Assembly (NCBI GenBank): GCA_964636345.1
Contig: CAZWRL010000018.1
Coordinates: forward strand, 1 to 15,511
DNA: 15,511 nt
DNA from: JBBTXJ01 sp964636345
Lineage (GTDB): Bacteria; Patescibacteriota; Patescibacteriia; Magasanikbacterales; JBBTXJ01
Direction of reading: 5' to 3'
A program made the position numbers and the translations under genes. Numbering within the stretch: the stretch's first letter is position 1; every line of letters starts with the position of its first letter. The notes beneath the pieces are model-generated. The model did not search any database and was not told the DNA's origin. It saw only the letters and a program-made list of their open reading frames with translations. Shown here piece by piece: positions 1-7,711 of the stretch.

Positions 1-1443
1 ATCCTTGAAGACACAGATTTTTCGCTCGCGCTCGCGCGCGCCGGCGCCACGCTGTGGTACATTGGTTCATATGGCATGACGCATCGGCCGGGAAGCGTGG
101 GCGGGGTACGCATAGATGTGCCGCAAGAGAAATACGCGTATTACTGGCGCCACAAACGTTTTTTGGTGCGTAAGTGGTGCGGAACGTGGGCGCAGGCCAC
201 CGCGTTTCCGCTGGTGTTTTTAGAAAGTATCGTTCTCTCGCTGGCGCAGAGAAAATGGTTAGTGTGGGTTATGGTTGGCGCATGGTTTGGAAAACAACCG
301 CCGCGTCTTCCACAGTCCGGTTTACGTATCGCCGCGCCGCAATCTGGAATCAATCCCGCTTCAACGCTCGGGGGAGAGGTGTATGACGCCACCGTGCTTA
401 AAGAAATTGCCCGGCACGTTGACGTTGAGATTATTCTTCCGAGCAATAAACCATTCAGCGACGGTGGCGCAAGGTGGCACGTCCGGATGATGCCGGCCAT
501 AAAGAACGCCGTGAGTTATTACATTAATATCTATCGGGCGCTTTGCAAAAGTTATCGCGCTCATCCTTTTTCGGTCGTGCGCGTTCATTCGCCGTACCTT
601 ACCGCCATTCCCGTTTTGCTTTTTGCGCGCCGGCACAAAATCGTGAAAACGTTTGCCAGTTATTTGCACATGGAAGAGGATTTTTTGTCGCGTATGATTT
701 CTCGGGTGGTCGTCAAAAGATGGGACGCCATCGGCGTGATAAGCACCGCGTCAAAGAATGAGTTGGTTTCTTTATACGGCGCCGACCCGACAAAGATGGT
801 GGTGACGTATCCGGGCGTGGACGATGCGTATTTTGCGCCGATGCCGCCGGAGCGTTTGCAGGATTTTAAGGAGGCGCGCGGACTGACGAATCGGTTTGTG
901 ATACTGCACCTCGGCAGTTTAATAGCGCGGAAGAATGTCGCGTTTCTTGTTGATGTTATCGCGGCATTGCCCCCGCGCGCGGTGTTGGTGATTGCCGGTC
1001 ACGGACCGGAGCGGAGCCGGTTAGAACGACAGGTCGCGCAGATCGGATGCGCTGACCGTGTGTGCTTTCCGGGACGCGTGTCAGAGGAGGATAAAATGAT
1101 GTGGATGCGCGCCGCCGATGTTTTTGCTTTGGCATCGCGTAAAGAGGGGTTCGGCATGGTGGTAGCGCAAGCCGGAGCATGCGGAACTCCGGGGATCGTA
1201 TCGGATGCCTATTCGTTGCCCGAGGTGGTAGCAGATGGTTACACCGGCGCGGTGCGGCCGCTGGAGGTTGACGCGTGGCGCGCTACGCTCACGATGTGGA
1301 TGGATGATCCGGCGTTGGTGCAACGTCTTGGGGCGCAGGCGCGCGCGCATGTGCGCGAGCGCTTTAGCTGGAAAGAGGCGGCAGCCGCACAGGTGCGGCA
1401 TGTGCACGCAATGGTGAACGAGGGTAGTAACACACGCGCATGA
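1..1443 (+). CDS. Bifunctional glycosyltransferase, GT2 C-terminus fused to GT4 (5'-truncated by window edge)
   Basis: The reading frame is open from base 1, so the first ATG at 76 is internal and the real start lies upstream. Visible residues 1-480. Residues 1-25 (ILEDTDFSLALARAG...) carry the ED acid pair and following helix typical of the end of a GT2 (GT-A fold) catalytic domain. Residues 26-100 hold a basic, aromatic, partly hydrophobic tail that may lie near the membrane. From about residue 107 a GT4 (GT-B) domain begins: GLRIAAPQSG, then GGEVYD, the acceptor half, and a donor half with LHLGSLIARKN, VIAGHGPE and RVSEEDK. The usual EX7E motif reads E382-GFGMVVA-Q390, so the second Glu is Gln. 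Role: transfer of two sugars, presumably onto a cell-surface glycan on the cytoplasmic face. Substrates cannot be read from the sequence. The TGA stop overlaps the next ATG by 4 bp, with no Shine-Dalgarno. Confidence 0.85.
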   Translation: MLEDTDFSLALARAGATLWYIGSYGMTHRPGSVGGVRIDVPQEKYAYYWRHKRFLVRKWCGTWAQATAFPLVFLESIVLSLAQRKWLVWVMVGAWFGKQPPRLPQSGLRIAAPQSGINPASTLGGEVYDATVLKEIARHVDVEIILPSNKPFSDGGARWHVRMMPAIKNAVSYYINIYRALCKSYRAHPFSVVRVHSPYLTAIPVLLFARRHKIVKTFASYLHMEEDFLSRMISRVVVKRWDAIGVISTASKNELVSLYGADPTKMVVTYPGVDDAYFAPMPPERLQDFKEARGLTNRFVILHLGSLIARKNVAFLVDVIAALPPRAVLVIAGHGPERSRLERQVAQIGCADRVCFPGRVSEEDKMMWMRAADVFALASRKEGFGMVVAQAGACGTPGIVSDAYSLPEVVADGYTGAVRPLEVDAWRATLTMWMDDPALVQRLGAQARAHVRERFSWKEAAAAQVRHVHAMVNEGSNTRA

Positions 1444-4400
1444 ATATACTTTTTTTAAATGAATACGCGCACCCCTTTGTAGCCGGTGGCGCTGAAGAAT
1501 CAACCATGCAACTGGCGCGGGCGCTTGTAGAGCGCGGTCATATCGTGACCATCCTGACTCCCAATTATGGCGCCGCGCCTTTTCAGATGATTGATAAGGT
1601 GCGTGTTGAGCGTTACGCGTTCCCAAAACGCGGAAACAAAGAGCGAAAAACTATCGGTGGGTGGTGGCACACCTCCCTTTTTTGGTGGTGCTACAGCACA
1701 CTCCATACGGTTATGGCTGTGCGTCGGCTTGCGCCGGATTTGATTCATATTCACGGAAAATTCAGCATACCCGCCGGCGTGATTGCCGGACGCATTTTTG
1801 GCGTGCCGACTGTTTATACGGCGCGGGATTATCGCGCGCTGTGTAATTATGGTATCTGCATTTCAGAGCATGAGGATTTTCATCGTTGTACTTTTGGAGA
1901 ATACTGGCGGTGGGAGTTTCCGCGGTATATGCGAATGTATACCAGCGGTAGCGCCATGGCATGGGCAAAAAACATCGTGTTTGCTCTGCGCGGCCGCGTG
2001 TGGTCGCGCCTGCTCTATTATTTCACGTGCCGCGTGGATACGGTGGTGTGTGTGAGCCGTGCCGTGGAGCGGATTTATCAGGCGAATGGTGTTACCAAAA
2101 CGACGCCGATTTATAATATCCAATCGTCGCTCGTTACTCCTAAAAACGACGATCATGGTTTTAGAGAGTATCAAAGAACGGAGGTGTTATATGTGGGGAA
2201 ATTGTCGCCCGGCAAAGGCGCGGGATTGTTGCCTGCGGCCGTTGCCAGCACCGTAGCGCGGAATCCGGCGATCCGGTGGACGATCTATACAAATGGCGGT
2301 GTGTTGCGCGCGACGGTTGAAAAAACGCTTTCGCCGTTCGTGGCGGCCGGACGGGTTGCCATTCGGCCATACGTGCCGCACGAGGAACTCGTGGCGCATA
2401 TCGGGCGCGCTGCCGTGGTGTGCATTCCGTCGGTGTGGCATGAGCCCCTGACACGGCTTGCGCTTGAGGCGCTTCAGTCCGGAACGCCGGTGGTCATTAC
2501 GGATCGCGGCGGTTCTCGTGAGGTCGTTGAGGACAAAGTAACCGGGCGTCTCGTGCCTGTTGACGCAGGCGCGATTGCCGATGCGATCGTTGATGTGGCG
2601 GCGAATAACGGCGCGTATCGCGCGCGCATCCAAGAAAAGCAAGAAAGTTTCACGAACACATTTTGTGTTCAACCAATTGAGCAACACCAGGCATTGTATG
2701 AGCGTATGGCGGTAAATCGCGCGTCCAAACGAACGCTCGGGGTTATCTTGCCGCCCGGTGGTTCATTGCGCGTTTTGGACGAGCATGGCCAGAAATCTCG
2801 ATACCTGATGTATCTGAAGCAGTATGCCCAGCATTTTGATCGGGTGTTTTTGTTTAGTTATGAGCCCGAGAGTGGAACCGGCTTGCCTGACCGCGTTACG
2901 CTTATTGCACCCGAGCGAGCGATATCAAAACGCTGGTATATGTTCTGGTTGCCGATTGCCAAGCGTCAGTATATAAAACAGTGTTCAGTGTTGCGGGTGA
3001 TGCAAATGGACGGATGCATTCCGGCCGTGCTTGCCCACTGGTTGTATCGCGTGCCGTTTGTCGCAACGTTCGGTTACAAATATTCCGAGTTTGCGCTTGT
3101 AGAGAACCGGCAGGTGTTTTCCAGAATTATGCGATGGATTGAGGCGCTGGGAGTACGGACGGCAACCACTATTATTTTTACTACCGAGGAGTTGCGAACC
3201 TATCTTCTCAAGCGATTTGGGCCGTGGATTGGTCCAAAATTATTGCCGATTCCCAATGGTGTTGATACGCGGCAGTTTTCTGAAGGTTATGATCGCGATC
3301 CGCATACCCTGCTTTTCGTCGGGCGTTTGGAAGAGCAAAAAAATTTGTTTGCCCTGCTTGAGGCCGTCGTGGAATTGCCGGAGCGCGATTCATTGCGTTT
3401 GGTCTGGATAGGACGCGGAAGTTTGGAGAATGCGCTGCGGCAGCGCGCGCGTGAATTGGGGGTATCGCTTGCCATTATTGCGCGGGTTGATAACGCGGAT
3501 TTGCCGCCCTATTATCAAAAAGCCGGCGTGTTCACGCTGGTGTCTCATATTGAGGGAATGCCCAAAGCGCTTATTGAAGCGATGAGCGCCGGTTGCGCAT
3601 GCGTGGTATCGGATTGCGACGGAAATAGGGTGCTCATTGAGAATGAGCTAACGGGTCTTGTGGTGGGAACAGACGCAGAGTCAATCGCGAAGGGTCTCGC
3701 GCGTGTGCTGGCAGACCCCGCGCTCCGCAGTCGTTTGGGCAACGCGGCGCGAGAAAAAGTCATGGCGCAGTATGATTTGCGCCAGTTGCTTGAAAGAGAA
3801 ACGGAGCATCTTTTAGAGATGAAAGATCGCGGGCCAACACTTCTGCGCAGATTGTTTATCAAGCCATTTGTTTTTTTAATGAAATACTCAAAGCGTGGTT
3901 CCGGTTTCTCTTGTCGTATAACCAAGTGGACGGGAAAGTCGCAAGAGCGGATTCATCCCAAACACCTGTTCCCCGTTGAAACTCCGTGGTACACCGCGCA
4001 CATCACTCCCGGGTCAGTCGTTCTTGATGTTGGTTGCTCTGCTGGAGATATTACCAGACGCGTTGCTTCCGTGGCGGCCTCGGTGGATGGATTTGATTAT
4101 GATGAGGAAAAGATTCAGCAGGCGCGCCGCCTCACTGCGGAACAAGGTATCATGAACGCGCGATTCACGCATGCCAGCGCGGTAGAACGATGGCCATATC
4201 CGGATGCTTCATTTGATCATGTTCTGCTTCTTGATGTTTTGGAGCATGTGTATTCGCGTGGCGAGCTGATGGAAGAGTGTGCGCGGGTGTTGAAACCCGG
4301 CGGGACGGTGCTCTTGGCGCTTCCTCATTCACATACACGCTGGAAGAAGCTCCAACGGTCGGTTGGATTGCGTTCAGAAACCGACCCCGACCATAAAATT

Positions 4401-5681
4401 GAGTACACCAAAGAGCAGATTTTAACCCTCTGCGCGAGGCATAAGCTCTCGGTTGCAAAAATAGAGGGTATCGGGTACGATACATGGCTTGCGGGTATTT
4501 TTGACAGCACAGGCGCGGTGTTTCCTTCGGTGTATCGCGCTACCGCACGCTGGATAAAACGCCAGTTGGAGCGGTATCCGGAGGATACGATTGGATATCG
4601 CGTTGTGGCGGTAAAGGGGCATGCAAGTATGGAACACACTGCTAAAAAAGCATTGATAACCGGTATCGGCGGACAGGATGGTTTTTATATGGCCGAATTG
4701 CTTTTAGAGAAGGGCTACGAGGTGCATGGCGTTATTCGGCACGCGACCAGCACCGGCGCGGATCGCATGGAGCAATTACGAGCCGAGTTGCCGCACGGGT
4801 CAAGTAGTTTTTTGCATTTATATTATGCCGACCTATCTGATGCCAGCAGTTTGAGCACATTGCTTGAGAAAATAAAACCCGATGAGTTATATAATTTTGC
4901 GGCGCATAGTCAGGTTCGCGTGAGCTTTGACATTCCCGAATACACGTGTAACATTACGGGACTGGGGGCGGTGCGTATTTTTGAGGCCGTTCACCAGTCA
5001 GGTTTCCCCACGCGGGTGTATCAAGCCGGGTCGTCGGAAATGTTCGGCAAGGCGCGCGTAACGCCACAAACGGAAGAAACGCCATTTTATCCGCGCTCGC
5101 CCTACGCGTACGCCAAGGCGCTTGCGCATTTTGCCGCGGTGAATTATCGTGAAAGTTACGGCATGTTTGTGTGTAACGGAATTTTGTTTAATCACGAGTC
5201 CCCGCGGCGAGGAGAAATGTTTGTCACGAGGAAAATCACCAAGACCTTGGCGCGTATCGCGGCTGGCGCCGACCAAATTCTGTATCTAGGGAACCTAGGC
5301 GCGCAGCGCGATTGGGGATACGCGCCGGATTACGTGGACGCCATTTGGAACATGTTGCAACAAGACGCGCCGGGCGACTATCTGCTGGCCACGGGGGTAG
5401 CGCACAGCATACGGGATTTTGTTGAAGCGGCTTGCCGAGTTTTGCATTTTGATATACGGTGGGAGGGGCAGGGTGTGGAAGAGCGGGGCATTGACGCCGG
5501 CACCGGACGCGTGCTGGTGCGCGTGGACCCGAAATTCTTTCGTCCGGTTGAACCGGAGAAGCTCACGGGCGATGCGCGCAAGGCGCGCGCGCAGTTGGGC
5601 TGGGAGCCGCGCACCTCGTTTGATGAACTGGTCAGAATTATGGTAGAGGCCGATGTGGCGAAGTTAAAACATTCTCTATGA
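1440..5681 (+). CDS. Four-domain fusion: GT4 - GT4 - SAM methyltransferase - GDP-mannose 4,6-dehydratase
   Basis: 1413 residues in one uninterrupted frame. Domain 1 (about 1-420) is a GT4 glycosyltransferase: GGAEES near the N-terminus, RDYRALC with C135/C140/C150, donor motif E335-x7-E343. Domain 2 (about 423-795) is a second GT4: LLFVGRLEEQKN and E705-x7-E713. Domain 3 (about 795-1060) is a class I SAM methyltransferase (Methyltransf_11 type): motif I VLDVGCSAGD at 861-870, LLLDVLEHV, ARVLKPGGTVLLALP. Domain 4 (1064-1413) is an extended SDR of GDP-mannose 4,6-dehydratase type: TGIGGQDG 1074-1081, GSSEMFG, Y1222-x3-K1226, NHESPRRG. In-frame Met at 423, 794 and 1064 mark probable ancestral starts; almost no linker separates the domains. 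Domain 4 should make GDP-4-keto-6-deoxymannose; the GTs and methyltransferase would build and cap a glycan. ATG chosen because it overlaps the upstream stop (ATGA). Domain calls are firm; sugar identities are inferred. Confidence 0.9.
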   Translation: MNILFLNEYAHPFVAGGAEESTMQLARALVERGHIVTILTPNYGAAPFQMIDKVRVERYAFPKRGNKERKTIGGWWHTSLFWWCYSTLHTVMAVRRLAPDLIHIHGKFSIPAGVIAGRIFGVPTVYTARDYRALCNYGICISEHEDFHRCTFGEYWRWEFPRYMRMYTSGSAMAWAKNIVFALRGRVWSRLLYYFTCRVDTVVCVSRAVERIYQANGVTKTTPIYNIQSSLVTPKNDDHGFREYQRTEVLYVGKLSPGKGAGLLPAAVASTVARNPAIRWTIYTNGGVLRATVEKTLSPFVAAGRVAIRPYVPHEELVAHIGRAAVVCIPSVWHEPLTRLALEALQSGTPVVITDRGGSREVVEDKVTGRLVPVDAGAIADAIVDVAANNGAYRARIQEKQESFTNTFCVQPIEQHQALYERMAVNRASKRTLGVILPPGGSLRVLDEHGQKSRYLMYLKQYAQHFDRVFLFSYEPESGTGLPDRVTLIAPERAISKRWYMFWLPIAKRQYIKQCSVLRVMQMDGCIPAVLAHWLYRVPFVATFGYKYSEFALVENRQVFSRIMRWIEALGVRTATTIIFTTEELRTYLLKRFGPWIGPKLLPIPNGVDTRQFSEGYDRDPHTLLFVGRLEEQKNLFALLEAVVELPERDSLRLVWIGRGSLENALRQRARELGVSLAIIARVDNADLPPYYQKAGVFTLVSHIEGMPKALIEAMSAGCACVVSDCDGNRVLIENELTGLVVGTDAESIAKGLARVLADPALRSRLGNAAREKVMAQYDLRQLLERETEHLLEMKDRGPTLLRRLFIKPFVFLMKYSKRGSGFSCRITKWTGKSQERIHPKHLFPVETPWYTAHITPGSVVLDVGCSAGDITRRVASVAASVDGFDYDEEKIQQARRLTAEQGIMNARFTHASAVERWPYPDASFDHVLLLDVLEHVYSRGELMEECARVLKPGGTVLLALPHSHTRWKKLQRSVGLRSETDPDHKIEYTKEQILTLCARHKLSVAKIEGIGYDTWLAGIFDSTGAVFPSVYRATARWIKRQLERYPEDTIGYRVVAVKGHASMEHTAKKALITGIGGQDGFYMAELLLEKGYEVHGVIRHATSTGADRMEQLRAELPHGSSSFLHLYYADLSDASSLSTLLEKIKPDELYNFAAHSQVRVSFDIPEYTCNITGLGAVRIFEAVHQSGFPTRVYQAGSSEMFGKARVTPQTEETPFYPRSPYAYAKALAHFAAVNYRESYGMFVCNGILFNHESPRRGEMFVTRKITKTLARIAAGADQILYLGNLGAQRDWGYAPDYVDAIWNMLQQDAPGDYLLATGVAHSIRDFVEAACRVLHFDIRWEGQGVEERGIDAGTGRVLVRVDPKFFRPVEPEKLTGDARKARAQLGWEPRTSFDELVRIMVEADVAKLKHSL

Positions 5682-7711
5682 AGAAAGCGCTCATCACGGG
5701 TATCACCGGCCAAGACGGATCATACTTGGCGGATTTGTTACTGGAAAAAGGATATGAGGTGCATGGTCTGATGCGCCGTTCTTCCAGTTTTAACACCGAC
5801 CGTCTTGAGCACATCTATCAGGACCCGCATGAGGTCAATCGCCGACTTTTTTTACATTATGGCGATCTGTCAGACGCAAGCAATTTGAGCCGTCTCATGG
5901 AAAAAATTGCGCCGGACGAAATTTATAATCTGGGAGCGCAAAGCCATGTGCGCGTGAGTTTTGATATGCCGGAATACACCGGCGATATCACCGGCCTCGG
6001 AACCTTGCGGCTTCTTGACACCATTCGCGCGTCCGGAATCAAAACGAAATTTTATCAAGCAAGTTCGTCCGAGATGTATGGAAAAGTGCGCGAGACGCCG
6101 CAGAACGAGACCACGCCGTTTTATCCGCGCTCGCCCTACGCGTGCGCAAAAGCGTTCGCTCATTTTATCGCCATCAACTATCGCGAGAGTTACGGCATGT
6201 TTATTTGCAACGGTATTATGTTTAATCACGAGTCGCCGCGCCGTGGCGAAACATTCGCGACCCGCAAGATAACACGCGGGCTTGCGCGCATTAAAGCCGG
6301 ACTTGACCAAACGCTTTTTTTGGGCAACCTTGATGCGAAACGCGACTGGGGCTATGCCAAAGAATATGTGGAGGCCATGTGGCTCATGTTGCAACAGGAA
6401 CAGCCGGATGATTACATTATTGCAACCGGAGAAAACCATACCATTCGTGAATTTGTGGAACGCGCGGCCGGCATGATTGGCTATGATATCGTGTGGGTAG
6501 GGAAGGGAATGGACGAGCGCGGCGTTGACCGCGTAACGGGCAGGACGCTCGTGCAGATTGATCCTCGGTATTTCCGTCCCGCGGAAGTGGACGCGTTGCA
6601 GGGCGATGCCAGCAAGGCAAAACGAGTTCTTGGTTTTGAACCGAAAACATCGTTTGAGGATTTAACGCGCATGATGCTGGAGCATGACCTCAAAAAATAC
6701 GGTCTTTCACTTTCGTCACCGTCCTCTTCGTCACCCTCTGCCGTTTCCAATCAATCAGGCGCTCTCTCTCTAAATAGTGGAATGGGGAAAGACGCTAAAA
6801 TTTACGTTGCGGGTCATCGCGGATTGGTTGGGTCTGCCATTGTGCGAAATTTGGAAAGCAAGGGATACACCAACATTGTAACGCGCACCCACGATGAGCT
6901 GAACCTCCGTGACGAGCGCGCGGTTGCGGCATTTTTTGAGCAGGAGAAGCCCGAATATGTGTTTCTTGCCGCGGCGCGTGTGGGCGGTATTGTTGCTAAC
7001 CTTGAAGCCAAGGGGCAGATGTTTTATGACAACATGGCAATTGAGCTCAGTGTTATTCATCATGCGTGGAAGAACGGCGTGAAGAAATTGGTGTTTTTAG
7101 GGTCAAGTTGCATTTATCCAAAATTAGCGCCGCAGCCCATTAAAGAGGAATACCTGATGACCGGTCATCTTGAACCCACGAACGATGCTTACGCGGTCGC
7201 AAAAATTGCCGGCATTCAGATGTGCCGCGCGTATTATGAACAGTATGGATTCAAGTCAGTGTCAGTGATGCCGTGCAATCTGTTTGGCCCCGGCGACAAT
7301 TTTGATTTGAAGACGTCGCATGTGCTTCCCGCGTTGTTGCGAAAAGTGGTGGAGGCAAAAGAGCGCGGTGACAAACAGATTGTTATGTGGGGAACCGGCA
7401 CGCCACGGCGTGAGTTTTTGTATGTTGATGACGTGGCGGATGCGTGCGTGTTTTTGATGAACAGCTCGGCGGAGAACGAGATTTTTAATGTGGGAATGGG
7501 AGAAGATATCGCAATCAAAGATCTCCTGCATTTGATTTGTGAGGTTGTAGGTTACCAAGGCGAGATCGTGAGCGATCTCACAAAACCTGATGGCACGCCG
7601 CGGAAATTGTTGGATGTCGGCAAATTACGCGCGCTCGGTTGGCATCACATCACCTCGCTCCGCGAAGGCATTGAAAAGATGGCAACATTATATAAACAAC
7701 AGGACGTATGA
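5678..7711 (+). CDS. gmd-fcl: Bifunctional GDP-mannose 4,6-dehydratase / GDP-L-fucose synthase fusion
   Basis: 677 residues. Residues 1-343 are GDP-mannose 4,6-dehydratase: nucleotide-binding TGITGQDG (7-14), SSSE at 129-132 (Ser where E. coli Gmd has the catalytic Thr), Y154-x3-K158, and the GDP-mannose-binding NHESPRRGETF stretch. Residues 344-372 form a Ser/Pro-rich linker (SLSSPSSSSPSAVS...). Residues 375-677 are GDP-L-fucose synthase (WcaG/Fcl): GHRGLVG (379-385), AARVGGI, GSSCIYP with S476 and C478, Y505-x3-K509, NLFGPGDNF, H548 and TPRREFLYVDD. These match the known Ser/Tyr/Lys plus Cys/His epimerase-reductase set. The two halves catalyse consecutive steps from GDP-mannose to GDP-L-fucose via GDP-4-keto-6-deoxymannose (established pathway). 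An in-frame ATG at codon 369 marks the probable old fcl start. The dehydratase half is clearly homologous to the one ending the upstream ORF. ATGA overlaps at both ends; no Shine-Dalgarno. Confidence 0.95.
   Translation: MKKALITGITGQDGSYLADLLLEKGYEVHGLMRRSSSFNTDRLEHIYQDPHEVNRRLFLHYGDLSDASNLSRLMEKIAPDEIYNLGAQSHVRVSFDMPEYTGDITGLGTLRLLDTIRASGIKTKFYQASSSEMYGKVRETPQNETTPFYPRSPYACAKAFAHFIAINYRESYGMFICNGIMFNHESPRRGETFATRKITRGLARIKAGLDQTLFLGNLDAKRDWGYAKEYVEAMWLMLQQEQPDDYIIATGENHTIREFVERAAGMIGYDIVWVGKGMDERGVDRVTGRTLVQIDPRYFRPAEVDALQGDASKAKRVLGFEPKTSFEDLTRMMLEHDLKKYGLSLSSPSSSSPSAVSNQSGALSLNSGMGKDAKIYVAGHRGLVGSAIVRNLESKGYTNIVTRTHDELNLRDERAVAAFFEQEKPEYVFLAAARVGGIVANLEAKGQMFYDNMAIELSVIHHAWKNGVKKLVFLGSSCIYPKLAPQPIKEEYLMTGHLEPTNDAYAVAKIAGIQMCRAYYEQYGFKSVSVMPCNLFGPGDNFDLKTSHVLPALLRKVVEAKERGDKQIVMWGTGTPRREFLYVDDVADACVFLMNSSAENEIFNVGMGEDIAIKDLLHLICEVVGYQGEIVSDLTKPDGTPRKLLDVGKLRALGWHHITSLREGIEKMATLYKQQDV
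6713..6742 (+). repeat. Two 15-bp imperfect tandem repeats encoding the Gmd-Fcl linker
   Basis: TCGTCACCGTCCTCT is followed directly by TCGTCACCCTCTGCC; the first eight bases match exactly. They encode SSPSS and SSPSA (residues 346-355 of the dehydratase/fucose-synthase fusion). The stretch is pyrimidine-rich on the coding strand, unlike the purine-rich coding sequence around it, and suggests the linker grew by short tandem duplication. Confidence 0.75.

Noticed and set aside
76..1443. ATG at 76 as start of a 455-residue glycosyltransferase
   Set aside because: The frame is open back to base 1 and the preceding 25 codons read as GT2 sequence (EDTDFSLALARAG), so the ATG is internal.
1081..1626. 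181-codon minus-strand ORF over the first two glycosyltransferases
   Set aside because: Composition is Arg/His-rich as expected from antisense of GC-rich coding DNA; it crosses two clear genes.
5286..5298. Inverted repeat CTAGG-GAA-CCTAG
   Set aside because: It lies inside conserved GMD codons (YLGNLGA) and has short arms; no regulatory role is supported.
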